DNA of 36,164 nucleotides from Nitrospiria bacterium (lineage in GTDB: Bacteria > Nitrospirota > Nitrospiria > DASWJH01), in NCBI GenBank assembly GCA_036397255.1, contig DASWJH010000013.1:1-36164 (forward strand), given 5' to 3'. The notes beneath the pieces were generated by a model, which searched no databases, had not been told where the DNA came from, and saw only the letters and a program-made list of their open reading frames with translations. How positions within the stretch are numbered: the first letter of the stretch is position 1; each line of letters opens with the position of its first letter. Made by a program: the position numbers and the translations under genes. Positions 19,494-28,929 of the stretch are shown one piece after another.

Positions 19494-20775
19494 AACCATA
19501 AAAGTTGATTATCTCTCGAGGGTTGAGGGAGAGGGGGGGCTTTACATCAAGGTAAAGGATAACAAAGTCGTTGATGTCAAATTAAAAATATTCGAACCTC
19601 CCCGGTTTTTTGAAGCGTTTTTAAGAGGAAGATCGTTCACCGAGGCCCCTGATATTACCGCTCGAATTTGCGGGATCTGTCCCGTGGCCTATCAGATGAG
19701 TACGGTTCACGCCATTGAAGATGCATTTGGAATTCAGGTAGAGGAACCCATACGGCAGCTTCGCCGGCTCATTTATTGCGGGGAATGGATTGAAAGTCAC
19801 ACCCTCCACATTGTGATGCTCCATGCCCCGGACTTCCTTGGGTATGAGGATGCAATTCAGATGGCCAAAGACCACCCGGAAATTGTCCAAAGAGGACTTC
19901 AACTTAAAAAAACCGGAAACGAACTGTTAACCTTTATGGGGGGAAGGGAAATTCATCCTATTAACGTAAAGGTGGGAGGCTTTTATAAGGTCCCAACCCA
20001 AAAAGATCTACTTCCTCTCATGGAGAAATTAAAATGGGCGCGTGAGGCCGCTTTGGAAACCGTTCGATGGACGGCAACCCTTCCCTTTCCCGACATCGCC
20101 CACGATTATGAATTCGTGGCGCTGCACCACCCGGATGAGTACCCTTTTAATGAAGGCCGATTGCTTTCCAATAAAGGGTTAAACATACACATTCGGGATT
20201 ATGAACAACATTTTTCGGAAGAGCAGGTACCCTATTCCAATGCCCTTCACTCTGTATTAAGAAACAGGGCCCCCTACTTTGTGGGACCCATGGCCCGTTA
20301 CAATATCAATTTCGAAAACCTGTCACCTTTAGCTCAGCAAATATCCCGTGAGGCGGGATTATCCCCCATCTGTACCAACCCCTTTCAAAGCATTATTATT
20401 CGAAGCATTGAGGTTCTCTATGCGTGTGACGAAGCCCTGCGAATCATGGAGGATTACGAGAAGCCCAACCAACCCGCAGCCCCGGTTTCTCCACAAAAAG
20501 GAACAGGATATGGCTGCACGGAGGCCCCCCGGGGAACCCTTTATCACCGTTTTCAAGTAGATGACAATGGAATGATCAGGGATGCTAAAATTGTTCCTCC
20601 CACCTCTCAAAATCAAAAAATAATCGAAAGCGACCTTAAGGCATTCGTTGAAAAAAATTTTCATCTCTCAAAAGAAAAACTCACCTACCAATGCGAGCAA
20701 TCCATTCGAAATTATGATCCGTGTATTTCGTGTTCAACCCACTTTCTTAAACTGAACATCGATCATCTACCATGA
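19474..20775 (+). CDS. hydA: Group 3b [NiFe] hydrogenase large subunit
   Basis: 433 residues. The L1 motif [13 protein letters not shown] (Cys66, Cys69) and the C-terminal L2 motif DPCISCSTH supply the four Cys ligands of the NiFe centre. The N-terminal [18 protein letters not shown] is typical. The ten residues after His ([10 protein letters not shown]) should be the peptide removed by the maturation protease encoded next. GAGGG lies about nine bases before the ATG at 19474. All catalytic Cys are intact, so the enzyme should be functional. Confidence 0.94.
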   Translation: MTHQKNKTIKVDYLSRVEGEGGLYIKVKDNKVVDVKLKIFEPPRFFEAFLRGRSFTEAPDITARICGICPVAYQMSTVHAIEDAFGIQVEEPIRQLRRLIYCGEWIESHTLHIVMLHAPDFLGYEDAIQMAKDHPEIVQRGLQLKKTGNELLTFMGGREIHPINVKVGGFYKVPTQKDLLPLMEKLKWAREAALETVRWTATLPFPDIAHDYEFVALHHPDEYPFNEGRLLSNKGLNIHIRDYEQHFSEEQVPYSNALHSVLRNRAPYFVGPMARYNINFENLSPLAQQISREAGLSPICTNPFQSIIIRSIEVLYACDEALRIMEDYEKPNQPAAPVSPQKGTGYGCTEAPRGTLYHRFQVDDNGMIRDAKIVPPTSQNQKIIESDLKAFVEKNFHLSKEKLTYQCEQSIRNYDPCISCSTHFLKLNIDHLP

Positions 20776-20826
20776 CCCCTTCTTGATATAGGACCCCTAA
20801 GAAATGGGAGCAAAATTTTCTGTGCC

Positions 20827-21321
20827 ATGATCCAGCCAAAACAAAAAATCAGTTCAAAAACCCTACTCATCGGGGTCGGGAACGAATTTCAACATGATGA
20901 TGGAATCGGCCTCGAAATTGTTCGGGCTTTCAGAAATAAAAGAATTCCCTTTGTGATCACTAAGGAGCAAACCGGTGAGGGAACCGCCCTCCTGGAGGCC
21001 TGGAAGGGAAGCCATAGCGTTTTTCTCTTTGATGCCATTCAACCCGCTAAAAAAGCCGGGACCATTCATCGGGTGGATATTCAACAACAATCCCTCACCC
21101 CTAGATTTCTCAAATTCTCCACCCACGGTTTCAGTATTTTTGAGGCCATTGAATTATCACGGGCGTTGGAACAGCTTCCAACCCATTTCGTCGTATATGG
21201 TATCGAAGGAAAAAATTTTGAGACGGGTGTGGGACTCTCCCCTGAAGTGCAAGAGGCCTTACCTGCGATCATTCAAAAAAGTGAAGCAGAAATTTATGAA
21301 CGAATTAATTGGAAAGACTAA
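20827..21321 (+). CDS. Hydrogenase maturation protease (HyaD/HycI family)
   Basis: 164 residues. LLIGVGNEFQHDDGIGLEIV contains the Ni-sensing Glu and Asp positions of the family, VFLFDAIQPA the second acidic site, and STHGFSIFEAIELSRAL the conserved His region. It cleaves the C-terminal peptide of the hydrogenase large subunit after nickel insertion. It sits 51 bp after hydA and overlaps hypF by 26 bases, suggesting one transcript. It probably serves the adjacent enzyme. Confidence 0.9.
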   Translation: MIQPKQKISSKTLLIGVGNEFQHDDGIGLEIVRAFRNKRIPFVITKEQTGEGTALLEAWKGSHSVFLFDAIQPAKKAGTIHRVDIQQQSLTPRFLKFSTHGFSIFEAIELSRALEQLPTHFVVYGIEGKNFETGVGLSPEVQEALPAIIQKSEAEIYERINWKD

Positions 21322-23611
21322 TCAGATCAAGCGCTTCCGGCTTTCTTTAAAAGGGACAGTTCAGGGAATGGGGTTTCGCCCCTTTATCCACCGCAAAGCA
21401 TCCCGCTTGGGGCTATCCGGTTGGGTCTGCAATACATCGGAAGGGCTTTTGATTGAAATAGAAGGCCCCCTCCCCCAATTGAACTCCTTTATTGATCATT
21501 TTTCTGAAAACCAACCTGCCCATTCCACGTTGGAAAAAATGGAAATGACCCTTCTGGCCCCCAGGGGGTACAAAAATTTTACCATCCTTCCCAGCAAAAA
21601 GGGCCAAAGCACATCAGGAATTCTCCCCGATATTGCAGTTTGCAGGGAATGTCTTGAGGAAATGTTTAACCCCAATGACCGTCGTTATCAATTCCCTTTT
21701 ACCACCTGCTCCCTTTGCGGACCTCGATTTTCGATTATCGAAGGAACTCCCTTTGACAGGGAAAAAACAACCATGAAAATTTTTAAAATGTGCAAAAATT
21801 GTGAACGGGAATATGAAAATCCTAAAGACCGGCGCTTTCACGCACAAACCATTTCATGCCGGGAATGCGGTCCCCACCTTGAACTATGGGACCAAGAAGG
21901 TAAAAAAATCAATGAATTCCACCCAGCCCTTCTGCAAGCAACGAAAGCCATCAGAAAGGGAAAAATAGTGGCATTAAAGGGATTGGGAGGATTTCATCTG
22001 ATCGCCAATGCGACCCTTGAAAAGTCGCTTCACCGGTTACGGCGCAAGAAAAACCGCCCTGAAAAACCCTTTGCAATCATGGCCCCGGATTTGGGTTGGG
22101 TTAAGATCCTTTGCGAGGTTTCCGAAGAGGAAAAAAAAATATTACAATCTCCGGAAAGTCCCATTGTCCTGCTTCAATACCGGGAGCCCCTTAAATCATC
22201 CCCTGTGGCACCATCCGTTGCCCCGGGATTAACCACCTTAGGGATCATGCTTCCCTATACCCCCCTCCACCATCTCTTTCTAAAGGAGCTCGGTCTCCCT
22301 GTGGTTGCCACCAGCGGAAATCTTTCAGATGAACCTTTATGCATTGATGAGCATGAAACCATTAAAAGATTGAATCCCATCGCCGATCTTTTTTTGGTTC
22401 ACAACCGTCCCATTGCAAGGCAACTGGATGACTCCTTGGTCCGCTTTGTAAATAATCGTCTTATGATCCTTCGAAGGGCGCGGGGATATACACCGGTTCC
22501 CATTGGCCTCAATAAAATTATTTCCCCTACCTTATCCGTTGGTGCCCATTTAAAAAACACCATTGCCCTCTCATCAGGAAACCAGGTTTTCATCAGCCAA
22601 CACATCGGAGATTTAAACAGCGCACTTTCATTTCATTCCTTTCGCAAAACCATTTCGGATTTTAAACGCCTGTTCAATATTATCCCTGAAAAAATCGTGA
22701 GCGATGCCCACCCTAATTACACATCAACCCAATATGCACAAGAAACAGAATTGCCCAATGAATCCGTTCAGCATCATTATGCCCATGTTCTCTCCTGCAT
22801 GGCAGAACATCAACTGGAAAGTCCCCTCCTGGGAGTGTCTTGGGATGGAACCGGCTTTGGGTTAGATGGAACAATCTGGGGGGGAGAGTTCCTGCAGATC
22901 CATGAAAACTCTTTTTCCCGTGTCGCTCATTTTAGAAATTTTCCACTGCCCGGTGGTGAAAAAGCCATTAGAGAACCCAGAAGATCGGCTCTCGGTCTGC
23001 TCTATGAGGTCTTCGGAACATCCCTTTTCGAAAATACGGACAGTCCATTTCTAAAATCCTTTTTACCCTCCGAACTAAAAGTTTTTCAAAAAATGCTTTC
23101 TCAAAAATTGAATTCCCCTTATACCTGCAGCGTAGGGCGCCTATTCGATGCCATTGCGGCTATCATTGGAATTCGGAATAAAACCTCTTATGAAGGCCAA
23201 GCGGCCATGGAACTGGAGGTTGCCAGTGAAAACGCCCAATGCATGGAGAGCTACCCCTTTCAAATCAATGTAGGGAAAACGAAAAATGACGGTATTTTAA
23301 TTGTAGACTGGGGGCCTATGGTTTCAAAGATCCTAAAAGAGATTTCATCACGGAAATCAAAAGGGACTATTTCTTCCAAATTTCATAATACCCTGGTTGA
23401 GATCATTATTCAGGTTACGAAGCAAGTCGGTGAGAAAAGAGTCATTTTGACGGGGGGGTGTTTTCAAAACAAAACCCTTACCGAAAAAGCCACCGCCCGT
23501 CTGACCCAAGAGGGATTAATCCCTTATTGGAACCAACAAGTCCCCCCCAATGATGGGGGAATTTCTTTAGGCCAAATCATAGCAGCTTCAAGAAAAACGG
23601 GTGAAAGATAG
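21296..23611 (+). CDS. hypF: Carbamoyltransferase HypF
   Basis: 771 residues, normal for HypF. An acylphosphatase domain (GTVQGMGFRPFIHRKA, about 1-95) is followed by zinc-finger Cys pairs (from Cys116, including CSLCGPRF, CKNCE and CRECGPH), a YrdC-like domain (ALKGLGGFHLIANA, TSGNLSDEPL) and a Kae1-like C-terminal domain with HHYAH at about 493-497 and DGTGFGLDGTIWGGE. HypF makes the carbamoyl group that becomes the cyanide ligands of the NiFe centre. The ATG at 21296 lies inside the protease gene; the longer frame back to 20975 is only overlap. Confidence 0.95.
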   Translation: MNELIGKTNQIKRFRLSLKGTVQGMGFRPFIHRKASRLGLSGWVCNTSEGLLIEIEGPLPQLNSFIDHFSENQPAHSTLEKMEMTLLAPRGYKNFTILPSKKGQSTSGILPDIAVCRECLEEMFNPNDRRYQFPFTTCSLCGPRFSIIEGTPFDREKTTMKIFKMCKNCEREYENPKDRRFHAQTISCRECGPHLELWDQEGKKINEFHPALLQATKAIRKGKIVALKGLGGFHLIANATLEKSLHRLRRKKNRPEKPFAIMAPDLGWVKILCEVSEEEKKILQSPESPIVLLQYREPLKSSPVAPSVAPGLTTLGIMLPYTPLHHLFLKELGLPVVATSGNLSDEPLCIDEHETIKRLNPIADLFLVHNRPIARQLDDSLVRFVNNRLMILRRARGYTPVPIGLNKIISPTLSVGAHLKNTIALSSGNQVFISQHIGDLNSALSFHSFRKTISDFKRLFNIIPEKIVSDAHPNYTSTQYAQETELPNESVQHHYAHVLSCMAEHQLESPLLGVSWDGTGFGLDGTIWGGEFLQIHENSFSRVAHFRNFPLPGGEKAIREPRRSALGLLYEVFGTSLFENTDSPFLKSFLPSELKVFQKMLSQKLNSPYTCSVGRLFDAIAAIIGIRNKTSYEGQAAMELEVASENAQCMESYPFQINVGKTKNDGILIVDWGPMVSKILKEISSRKSKGTISSKFHNTLVEIIIQVTKQVGEKRVILTGGCFQNKTLTEKATARLTQEGLIPYWNQQVPPNDGGISLGQIIAASRKTGER

Positions 23612-23617
23612 AAAAAA

Positions 23618-23878
23618 ATGTGCCTTGGAATCCCCGGGAAAATCATCAACATTCTTGACGATGGACCGTTGACGCGGACGGGAAAGGTCAGTTTCGGAGG
23701 GATTCTCAAAGAGATCAATTTGGCCTATACCCCTGAAGCATCCGTTGGCGATTATGTGATTGTCCATGCCGGTTTTTCGATAAGCAAAATAAATGAACAG
23801 GAAGCGAGCAGGGTATTTGATTATCTCGATCAAATGGGAGAAATTCAAGAATTAGATTCCGATAACCCGAAACCATAG
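23618..23878 (+). CDS. hypC: Hydrogenase assembly chaperone HypC
   Basis: 86 residues. It begins MCLGIPGKI with the essential Cys2, and continues with the small OB-fold ending in VGDYVIVHAGFSISKINEQE. HypC binds HypD and the large-subunit precursor while the Fe(CN)2CO unit is built. It starts seven bases after hypF and precedes hypD across a 160-bp repeat-containing gap. Confidence 0.93.
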   Translation: MCLGIPGKIINILDDGPLTRTGKVSFGGILKEINLAYTPEASVGDYVIVHAGFSISKINEQEASRVFDYLDQMGEIQELDSDNPKP

Positions 23879-23884
23879 ACCTTT

Positions 23885-24020
23885 TGCTTCAATCCTACTC
23901 TTTAGAAAAGGGGCTAAGGAAGATCCTATAATCCTTAAATCTCCCCTAACCACTCTTTTCCAAAGAGGGGAATTATAGTGCTCTCCCCCTTTAGCAAAGG
24001 TGGATGAAGGGGGATTAAAA
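23885..24020. repeat. C/T-rich intergenic hairpin repeat between hypC and hypD
   Basis: CTCTTT-TCC-AAAGAG forms a hairpin, flanked by CTCCCC and GGGGGA tracts. It resembles the sequences near 2,100 and 16,640. Confidence 0.5.
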
Positions 24021-24038
24021 AATTAAGAGAAAAAACAA

Positions 24039-25172
24039 ATGAAATTCCTTGATGAATATAGGAACGAAAAAGAAGTCCAACAATATGCGCAGCGGATTAG
24101 GACCATCACGACAAAACCCTGGACCATCATGGAGGTTTGCGGAGGACAAACCCACACCATTGTTAAATTCGGAATTGATGAACTCCTACCACCCTCTTTG
24201 GAATTGGTCCATGGTCCGGGCTGTCCTGTGTGTGTCACTCCAGTTGAACTCATCGAAAAAGCCATCCGGATTTCCTTAATGCCCGATGTGGTTCTTTGTT
24301 CTTTTGGGGATATGCTTCGAGTTCCCGGGGCAAAAGGAGACCTCTTCTCCGCAAAGGCAAAAGGGGCAGAGGTGAGAGTGGTCTACTCCCCCTTAGACGC
24401 CTTATCACTTGCCGAGAAATTTCCCCAAAAACAGGTTGTTTTTTTTGCCGTCGGTTTTGAAACCACTGCCCCGGCCACGGCCATGGCCGTCTATCAGGCA
24501 AAACAAAAAAGCATTCTTAATTTTTCTCTTTTAGTTTCCCATGTCAACGTTCCCCCTGCAATGGAGTCCATCCTGTCCTCTCCCAACAACCGGGTGCAAG
24601 GTTTCTTAGCGGCTGGGCATGTCTGTACAATTATGGGTTATGAAGAATATGAACCGATTTCAAACAAATACAACGTTCCTATCGTCGTTACAGGTTTTGA
24701 ACCCCTGGATATTCTCCAAGGGGTATACATGTGCGTTAAGCAGTTGGAGGAAGCCCGCGCTCACACTGAAAACCAATATACCCGTTCGGTTCAGCGGAAG
24801 GGAAACCGCCCGGCCCAAAAAATTCTTCAGGAGGTCTTCAAAGTGGTTTCAAGAAAATGGCGGGGAGTCGGGCAGATCCCAAAAAGTGGTCTTGGTTTTC
24901 AGGAGCCCTTTGAGAGCTTCGATGCCGAAAAACGGTTTCAGGTTGAAGGATTTCATCTGGAAGAACCCACTGAATGTATCAGCGGATTAATTTTACAGGG
25001 GATCAAAAAACCCCCTGAATGTTCTTGCTTTGGGAAAAGCTGTACTCCGGAGCATCCTTTGGGTGCAACCATGGTTTCTTCCGAAGGCGCGTGTGCCGCA
25101 TATTATAAATACCGGAAGAATGAAGTTCCTCGCGTCCAGAGCGTAGAGTATCTAAAAACCCCTCTCCCTTAA
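24039..25172 (+). CDS. hypD: Hydrogenase maturation protein HypD
   Basis: 377 residues. The conserved motifs are in order: [56 protein letters not shown], and a C-terminal Cys set (CSCFGKSC...[18 protein letters not shown]) that should bind the 4Fe-4S cluster. HypD is the scaffold on which the iron with CN and CO ligands is assembled, together with HypC and HypE. The ATG at 24039 gives the standard family N-terminus. Confidence 0.95.
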   Translation: MKFLDEYRNEKEVQQYAQRIRTITTKPWTIMEVCGGQTHTIVKFGIDELLPPSLELVHGPGCPVCVTPVELIEKAIRISLMPDVVLCSFGDMLRVPGAKGDLFSAKAKGAEVRVVYSPLDALSLAEKFPQKQVVFFAVGFETTAPATAMAVYQAKQKSILNFSLLVSHVNVPPAMESILSSPNNRVQGFLAAGHVCTIMGYEEYEPISNKYNVPIVVTGFEPLDILQGVYMCVKQLEEARAHTENQYTRSVQRKGNRPAQKILQEVFKVVSRKWRGVGQIPKSGLGFQEPFESFDAEKRFQVEGFHLEEPTECISGLILQGIKKPPECSCFGKSCTPEHPLGATMVSSEGACAAYYKYRKNEVPRVQSVEYLKTPLP

Positions 25173-25245
25173 TCTCTCCCCCTTTGAGGGGGGTAAGGTG
25201 GGGGATAAATCTTTCTCCTGGTTTCCCGCTTCCGCGGGAATGACG
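25165..25245. repeat. Intergenic repeats between hypD and hypE
   Basis: A C/T-rich and G-rich inverted stretch (25,165-25,205) is followed by TTCCCGC-TTCC-GCGGGAA (25,223-25,240), a perfect 7-bp hairpin. The CGGGAATGAC motif after it recurs near 29,680. Confidence 0.55.
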
Positions 25246-25315
25246 CGAAAAGCCTCGGTGTATTTTAACTGAATTAAGATAAAATGGTTTATTCAAAAAC
25301 AGAGGAGTTTTAGGA

Positions 25316-26371
25316 ATGAAATCCCCACAACCTTTTTCCATCAACTGCCCCCTACCCGTATCCGACTACCCCAATCTGCTCTTGGCCCATGGGGGTGGCG
25401 GAATACTCACCCATCAACTGATCGAAAAAATGTTTCTACCCGGGTTTAAAAACGAATTTATAACCCAACGGCATGATTCCGCCGTTCTTCCCCTTAAGGG
25501 AATAAATGTTGCCTTTACCACCGATTCCTATGTGGTCAATCCTCTTTTCTTTCCAGGTGGAGACATCGGGTCACTTTCGGTTTACGGAACGGTCAATGAC
25601 TTGGCCATGAGCGGAGCGCGGCCGATGTTTTTAAGCCTGGGTTTAATAATCGAAGAAGGGTTAGACATGCAAACCCTCTGGAAAGTGGTTCAATCCATTC
25701 GTGAAGCAGGAAAGAAAACCGGTATTCAAATCGTCACTGGGGATACCAAAGTCGTAGACAAAGGAAAAGGGGACCAACTGTTTATTAATACCTCAGGAAT
25801 AGGACTCATTGAGCACGGCCAAACCATAGGCCCCTCCCAGGTTCAACCCGGCGATTTAATCCTCCTAAGCGGGGACATTGGACGACATGGCATTGCCATC
25901 ATGGCGATTCGGGAAGGATTAGAGTTTGAAACCTCCATTGAATCCGACTCCGCCCCACTCTCCCCAATGGTATTAGACCTTCTTTCTCATGATGTGGAAA
26001 TTCACTGTATGAGGGATTTAACCCGTGGGGGACTGGCGAGCGCCCTCAATGAAATCTCCCGTGTTGCACACCGTGGAATAATGACGGATGAGAAGAAAAT
26101 TCCCTTTCGTGAAGATGTAAAAGGGGCATGTGAGATTTTAGGGTTTGACCCTCTTTACGTTGCCAACGAGGGCCGTTTTGTGGCTTTTGTTCCTCCCCGG
26201 GATGCCGAACGCGCGCTTGCCGTTATGCGGTCACACCCATTGGGGAAAGGAGCTTCGATCATTGGATGGGTTGAAGAAAAATCAGAACCCTTGGTTAAAT
26301 TGAAAAGCTCAGTGGGAACCACCCGGTTGGTTGAAATGCTCAGCGGTGAGCAATTACCGCGTATCTGCTAA
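25316..26371 (+). CDS. hypE: Carbamoyl dehydratase HypE
   Basis: 351 residues of the PurM/AIR-synthase-like ATPase fold. [53 protein letters not shown] and [14 protein letters not shown] are conserved HypE segments. It ends PRIC; the terminal Cys receives the carbamoyl group from HypF and is dehydrated to thiocyanate. GAGGAG lies upstream of the ATG. It closes the maturation set; hypA and hypB are not in the window. Confidence 0.95.
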   Translation: MKSPQPFSINCPLPVSDYPNLLLAHGGGGILTHQLIEKMFLPGFKNEFITQRHDSAVLPLKGINVAFTTDSYVVNPLFFPGGDIGSLSVYGTVNDLAMSGARPMFLSLGLIIEEGLDMQTLWKVVQSIREAGKKTGIQIVTGDTKVVDKGKGDQLFINTSGIGLIEHGQTIGPSQVQPGDLILLSGDIGRHGIAIMAIREGLEFETSIESDSAPLSPMVLDLLSHDVEIHCMRDLTRGGLASALNEISRVAHRGIMTDEKKIPFREDVKGACEILGFDPLYVANEGRFVAFVPPRDAERALAVMRSHPLGKGASIIGWVEEKSEPLVKLKSSVGTTRLVEMLSGEQLPRIC

Positions 26372-26530
26372 CTATTAGAGGGTCTTTTTTAAAAATGACA
26401 TTCTCTATTTAATTAAAGCTTGAAATTAAAACTCTAGAAAGCGGAATTTTTTGGATTTGAAAATTTTCTTTTATGGCCTTGATCATGGTAACAAGGCAAA
26501 AGGGTTTGCGGCGAATCCTCCCCGGCTGTG

Positions 26531-26962
26531 TCAAACCTTCCCAATCTGAACGTTCTTTGTCATCACTGTCCGCAAAATCTTTTTTAGTTTTCGGATTTTC
26601 AAAGGTTTTTCTACTATCGCGTCAATGTGGTGATCTTTTGAATAGAGGCAGTAATTGGTCGTGCCCGTGTCTCCTGTAATAAGGACCTTTGCCATATGGA
26701 GCGATGTATTATTGAGCAGTTTGATCAGATCCAATCCAGTCAAATTACCCCGTAATTTCTCATCTACGATCATCAGATCGATTCTCCATCGGCAAATGAC
26801 TTGAATTGCCTCATCCAACGAAGGTACCGGATAGATCACGATCGCCCGGAGGTTTATCTGATCGGAAACTGTGTCAATTGCTTCACCCAACGTATGTGCT
26901 AGATTAATATCGTCTTCAGCGATAAGGATAGATCGATGCATTACTTGGTGAATTTTTCTCAT
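26531..26962 (-). CDS. Stand-alone response-regulator receiver domain
   Basis: 143 residues, REC domain only. The acidic pair is at Asp17-Asp18 (ILIAEDD), the phospho-acceptor is Asp67 (LMIVDEKL), the switch Thr is Thr96 (VLITGDT) and the conserved Lys is Lys119 (VEKPL). All phosphorylation residues are present, but there is no output domain. It begins three bases after the stop of the PilZ gene, so the two are probably co-transcribed. The cognate kinase is not in the window. Confidence 0.82.
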   Translation of the reverse strand: MRKIHQVMHRSILIAEDDINLAHTLGEAIDTVSDQINLRAIVIYPVPSLDEAIQVICRWRIDLMIVDEKLRGNLTGLDLIKLLNNTSLHMAKVLITGDTGTTNYCLYSKDHHIDAIVEKPLKIRKLKKILRTVMTKNVQIGKV

Positions 26963-26965
26963 CTT

Positions 26966-27460
26966 TTAAGATTTCTTCGTGAAAATATGAACAAATTCGA
27001 GTATACGTTTTTTATCTTCAGGTGAAATTCTTTTGAATTCAATTCCCATTCCAGGAAAAAAAATGGTACGTTCCATCTTGGTCCGGTTCCAGACCACCTT
27101 ACCTGAAGCGTATACTGGTTCAGTTGGCCTATAAGGCAGTTTAATTTCAAGATCAAGGAGACTCCCAATAGGATAGGGAGATCGCGACTCAATGAAAAGT
27201 CCACCACCTCCGATTGTGCCACTAATCCCTTCAAATGTGGTCCCCTTTCCATAGGTAAACTTCAGCTGTAGGGCCGCGTTTACCCGAGTCTCACTGCGTC
27301 TTAGGTCGGGATGGATGAGAGGGGCTACGAACGTAGCCAGAAGTTCATCGACTGAGATGATTCGGAGGATTTCTTGGTTCTCATTCCGAATAGCAAAATT
27401 TTGACCTGTTGCATCCACTTCGATTGTATAACCCAGGAATAGATTTGAATGGAACTCCAT
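26966..27460 (-). CDS. PilZ-domain protein with altered c-di-GMP motif
   Basis: 164 residues. A short N-terminal domain (about 1-50) is followed by a PilZ barrel. The RxxxR motif is present (Arg55 to Arg59, RSETR), but the second motif, usually (D/N)xSxxG, reads GTIGGGG at 81-87 and lacks the acidic or amide residue and the Ser. C-di-GMP binding is therefore doubtful. The ATG at 27460 follows AAGGAGG by nine bases; the longer frame to 27661 has a different composition and is not chosen. It is followed directly by the receiver-domain gene. Confidence 0.75.
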   Translation of the reverse strand: MEFHSNLFLGYTIEVDATGQNFAIRNENQEILRIISVDELLATFVAPLIHPDLRRSETRVNAALQLKFTYGKGTTFEGISGTIGGGGLFIESRSPYPIGSLLDLEIKLPYRPTEPVYASGKVVWNRTKMERTIFFPGMGIEFKRISPEDKKRILEFVHIFTKKS

Positions 27461-27702
27461 TTTTTTTGACCTCCTTGTTTTAGAGACTAGGTAACTCATC
27501 TGGTAACCCCTTGTATAATGCTTTTCGGTGTATTCGATCAGCTCTCCCATGAATAACCACCGGCGTTGCATGACCGTGCTGGTTGGCGTTCGCCGGATAG
27601 CTACGGCCTGCTGGTTCGTTCGCTGGCCCGGCATGGGATCTGACCACGCAATGTCGGACATGCTTCATGGCAGCCGCTTACGCCGCTGTCATCTGTCCCC
27701 AA

Positions 27703-27951
27703 CTACCTCCCCGGCCACAAATGCCCCTCCGGCTTTCCTAAAAGCCGGGAAATGGCCCAGCGGATCTTCCGCGCCGAAGGCCCCGGCCCTCGCTCCCCCC
27801 TTAGCACCTTTCCCATCAAGTTATAGTCAACCGGCTCATTGAGCTGCTTTTCCACCGCCAGCTTGAGGTCATACTTCAGGCTCAGGTACCCCTTCTCGTA
27901 AATAAGGGCCTTCCGCCACGCGTAAATTGCCTTTTGATTTTTAAATTTCAT
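27703..27951 (-). CDS. Small basic protein of a divergent phage-like regulatory module
   Basis: 82 residues, start MKFKNQKAIYAWRKALIYEK; helical and basic, with a possible DNA-binding character (LMGKVLRGERGPGPSARKIR). No family is recognised with confidence. It is transcribed away from an XRE repressor gene from a near-consensus promoter, and the pair resembles a phage or integrative-element switch. The 240 bp between this gene and the PilZ gene (27,461-27,702) is more GC-rich than its neighbours and holds no gene I can support. Confidence 0.5.
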   Translation of the reverse strand: MKFKNQKAIYAWRKALIYEKGYLSLKYDLKLAVEKQLNEPVDYNLMGKVLRGERGPGPSARKIRWAISRLLGKPEGHLWPGR

Positions 27952-27961
27952 ATATGGTAGG

Positions 27962-27979
27962 TTGTCCTTAAAGGGACAA
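27962..27979. promoter_or_regulatory. Operator-like palindrome in the divergent module
   Basis: TTGTCCTTAAAGGGACAA has 6-bp arms (TTGTCC/GGACAA) and lies just downstream of the -10 element of the minus-strand promoter, over the expected transcription start. A TTGTC half-site recurs at 28,006-28,010. It suits binding by the adjacent XRE repressor. Confidence 0.55.
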
Positions 27980-27984
27980 TGAAG

Positions 27985-28012
27985 ATTATAATCATTTACT
28001 AATAATTGTCAA
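27985..28012 (-). promoter_or_regulatory. Near-consensus sigma-70 promoter for the 82-residue gene
   Basis: On the minus strand, TTGACA (28012-28007) and TATAAT (27990-27985) are separated by 16 bases, 34 bp ahead of the start codon at 27951. Confidence 0.7.
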
Positions 28013-28039
28013 TACAAAATTTAGGTATTGCTAATATTT

Positions 28040-28438
28040 ATGGATCTGGATCGGGAGAGGGTCATTAACCGGATCGAGCGGTTGGTGAAAGCGGCTTTTG
28101 GGGTTGGTTGGGGTTCATTAAAGGCGGCTTCAGAATCTTTAAATATTCCATCAGGGGTTCTATTAGGATATTTTAAAAGAAGAAGTCTGCCGGATGCTGA
28201 AAACCTTTACAAAATAGCTCAGGGACTTGGGGTAACGGTTGATTTCCTGCTGACCGGCGACGACCCGGACATCGCGTCCTTAGTAAAGGAAAGCGAGGTA
28301 ATATACGGGTTTAAATTAACGCTTGAGGAAAGGAAGGTTATCAAGCTATGGCGCAACGCGTCTGGAAAAGGGAAGGAGGTGGCGAAGCGGATCCTAGAAT
28401 CGGAGCAAATCAAACCCACCAAACAAAAAAAAACCTAA
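28040..28438 (+). CDS. XRE-family transcriptional repressor (phage CI-like)
   Basis: 132 residues. The N-terminal helix-turn-helix covers about residues 10-75 (LKAASESLNIPSGVLLGYFK and LYKIAQGLGVTVDFLLTGDD). The remaining C-terminal part is short and lysine-rich, without a LexA-type protease domain. It is divergent from a small gene across an 88-bp region with an operator-like palindrome. ATG 28040 is chosen; TTG 28028 is in frame. Such repressors control phage or element genes, but no other phage gene is nearby, so it is probably a remnant or a domesticated switch. Confidence 0.75.
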   Translation: MDLDRERVINRIERLVKAAFGVGWGSLKAASESLNIPSGVLLGYFKRRSLPDAENLYKIAQGLGVTVDFLLTGDDPDIASLVKESEVIYGFKLTLEERKVIKLWRNASGKGKEVAKRILESEQIKPTKQKKT

Positions 28439-28690
28439 AAGCTGGATGATCCTCGCTGCGGCCTTAGGGTTGAGGATAATAGATAGTAAGAGACTGAAAT
28501 ATTTATAGGAAGAGTAAATAATAGCGGGTATTGGCGGCTTAGAAGGTGTTTTTTGAGGCTAAAAGGGAGGTTATGAAGAACGGTTGTCACCCCTCACACT
28601 GTTATAAAAGCCTTTTTGAGGGTGAAAAGGATGATTTAATGCATCGAAAACGGTCTTATTCTTGATTTTGTATTTCCTCCATTCAGTCCT

Positions 28691-28915
28691 TTAGGCTGGT
28701 TCGACACTGCCCGCAAATACAGTTACTGTCACCAACAAAATTCCTACACCTGCCCAGCCCACAACTCGGTACCGTTTTCCAACTGCTCGGACCAGGTTTG
28801 GTCGATTAGATGGAGAAAGCCCTTCACGGACAGCGGGCATCAGAACAAAAGAAAAAAAGATCATGCTTCCCGTCCAGATTATCGCAGCAAGCAAATGAAT
28901 AAATTGCAGGATCAC
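28691..28915 (-). pseudogene. Truncated CopD-like membrane protein
   Basis: 74 residues starting ILQFIHLLAAIIWTGSMIFF, with two transmembrane helices and the HLLAAIIWTG start seen in CopD/YtcJ-type and related membrane proteins. After GWAGVGILLV the sequence changes and stops at VEPA, whereas family members continue with further helices. No continuation is evident downstream. The start would be GTG 28915, 14 bases after the CBS stop, without a ribosome-binding site. It is probably a decayed gene, though a short functional protein cannot be excluded. Confidence 0.5.
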
Positions 28916-28929
28916 TGAGGAGGAAAAAA

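Noticed and set aside
26473-26679. Plus-strand open frame of 68 residues after hypE
   Set aside because: It overlaps the well-supported receiver-domain gene on the opposite strand and resembles no protein.
27480-27668. Minus-strand open frame and N-terminal extension upstream of the PilZ gene
   Set aside because: Composition is unlike a real protein, and the PilZ start at 27460 has a strong ribosome-binding site of its own.
28605-28640. Possible terminator hairpin (CCTTTT...AAAAGG)
   Set aside because: It is a weak AT-rich stem with a long loop and no T-run, and it is not directly after a gene end.
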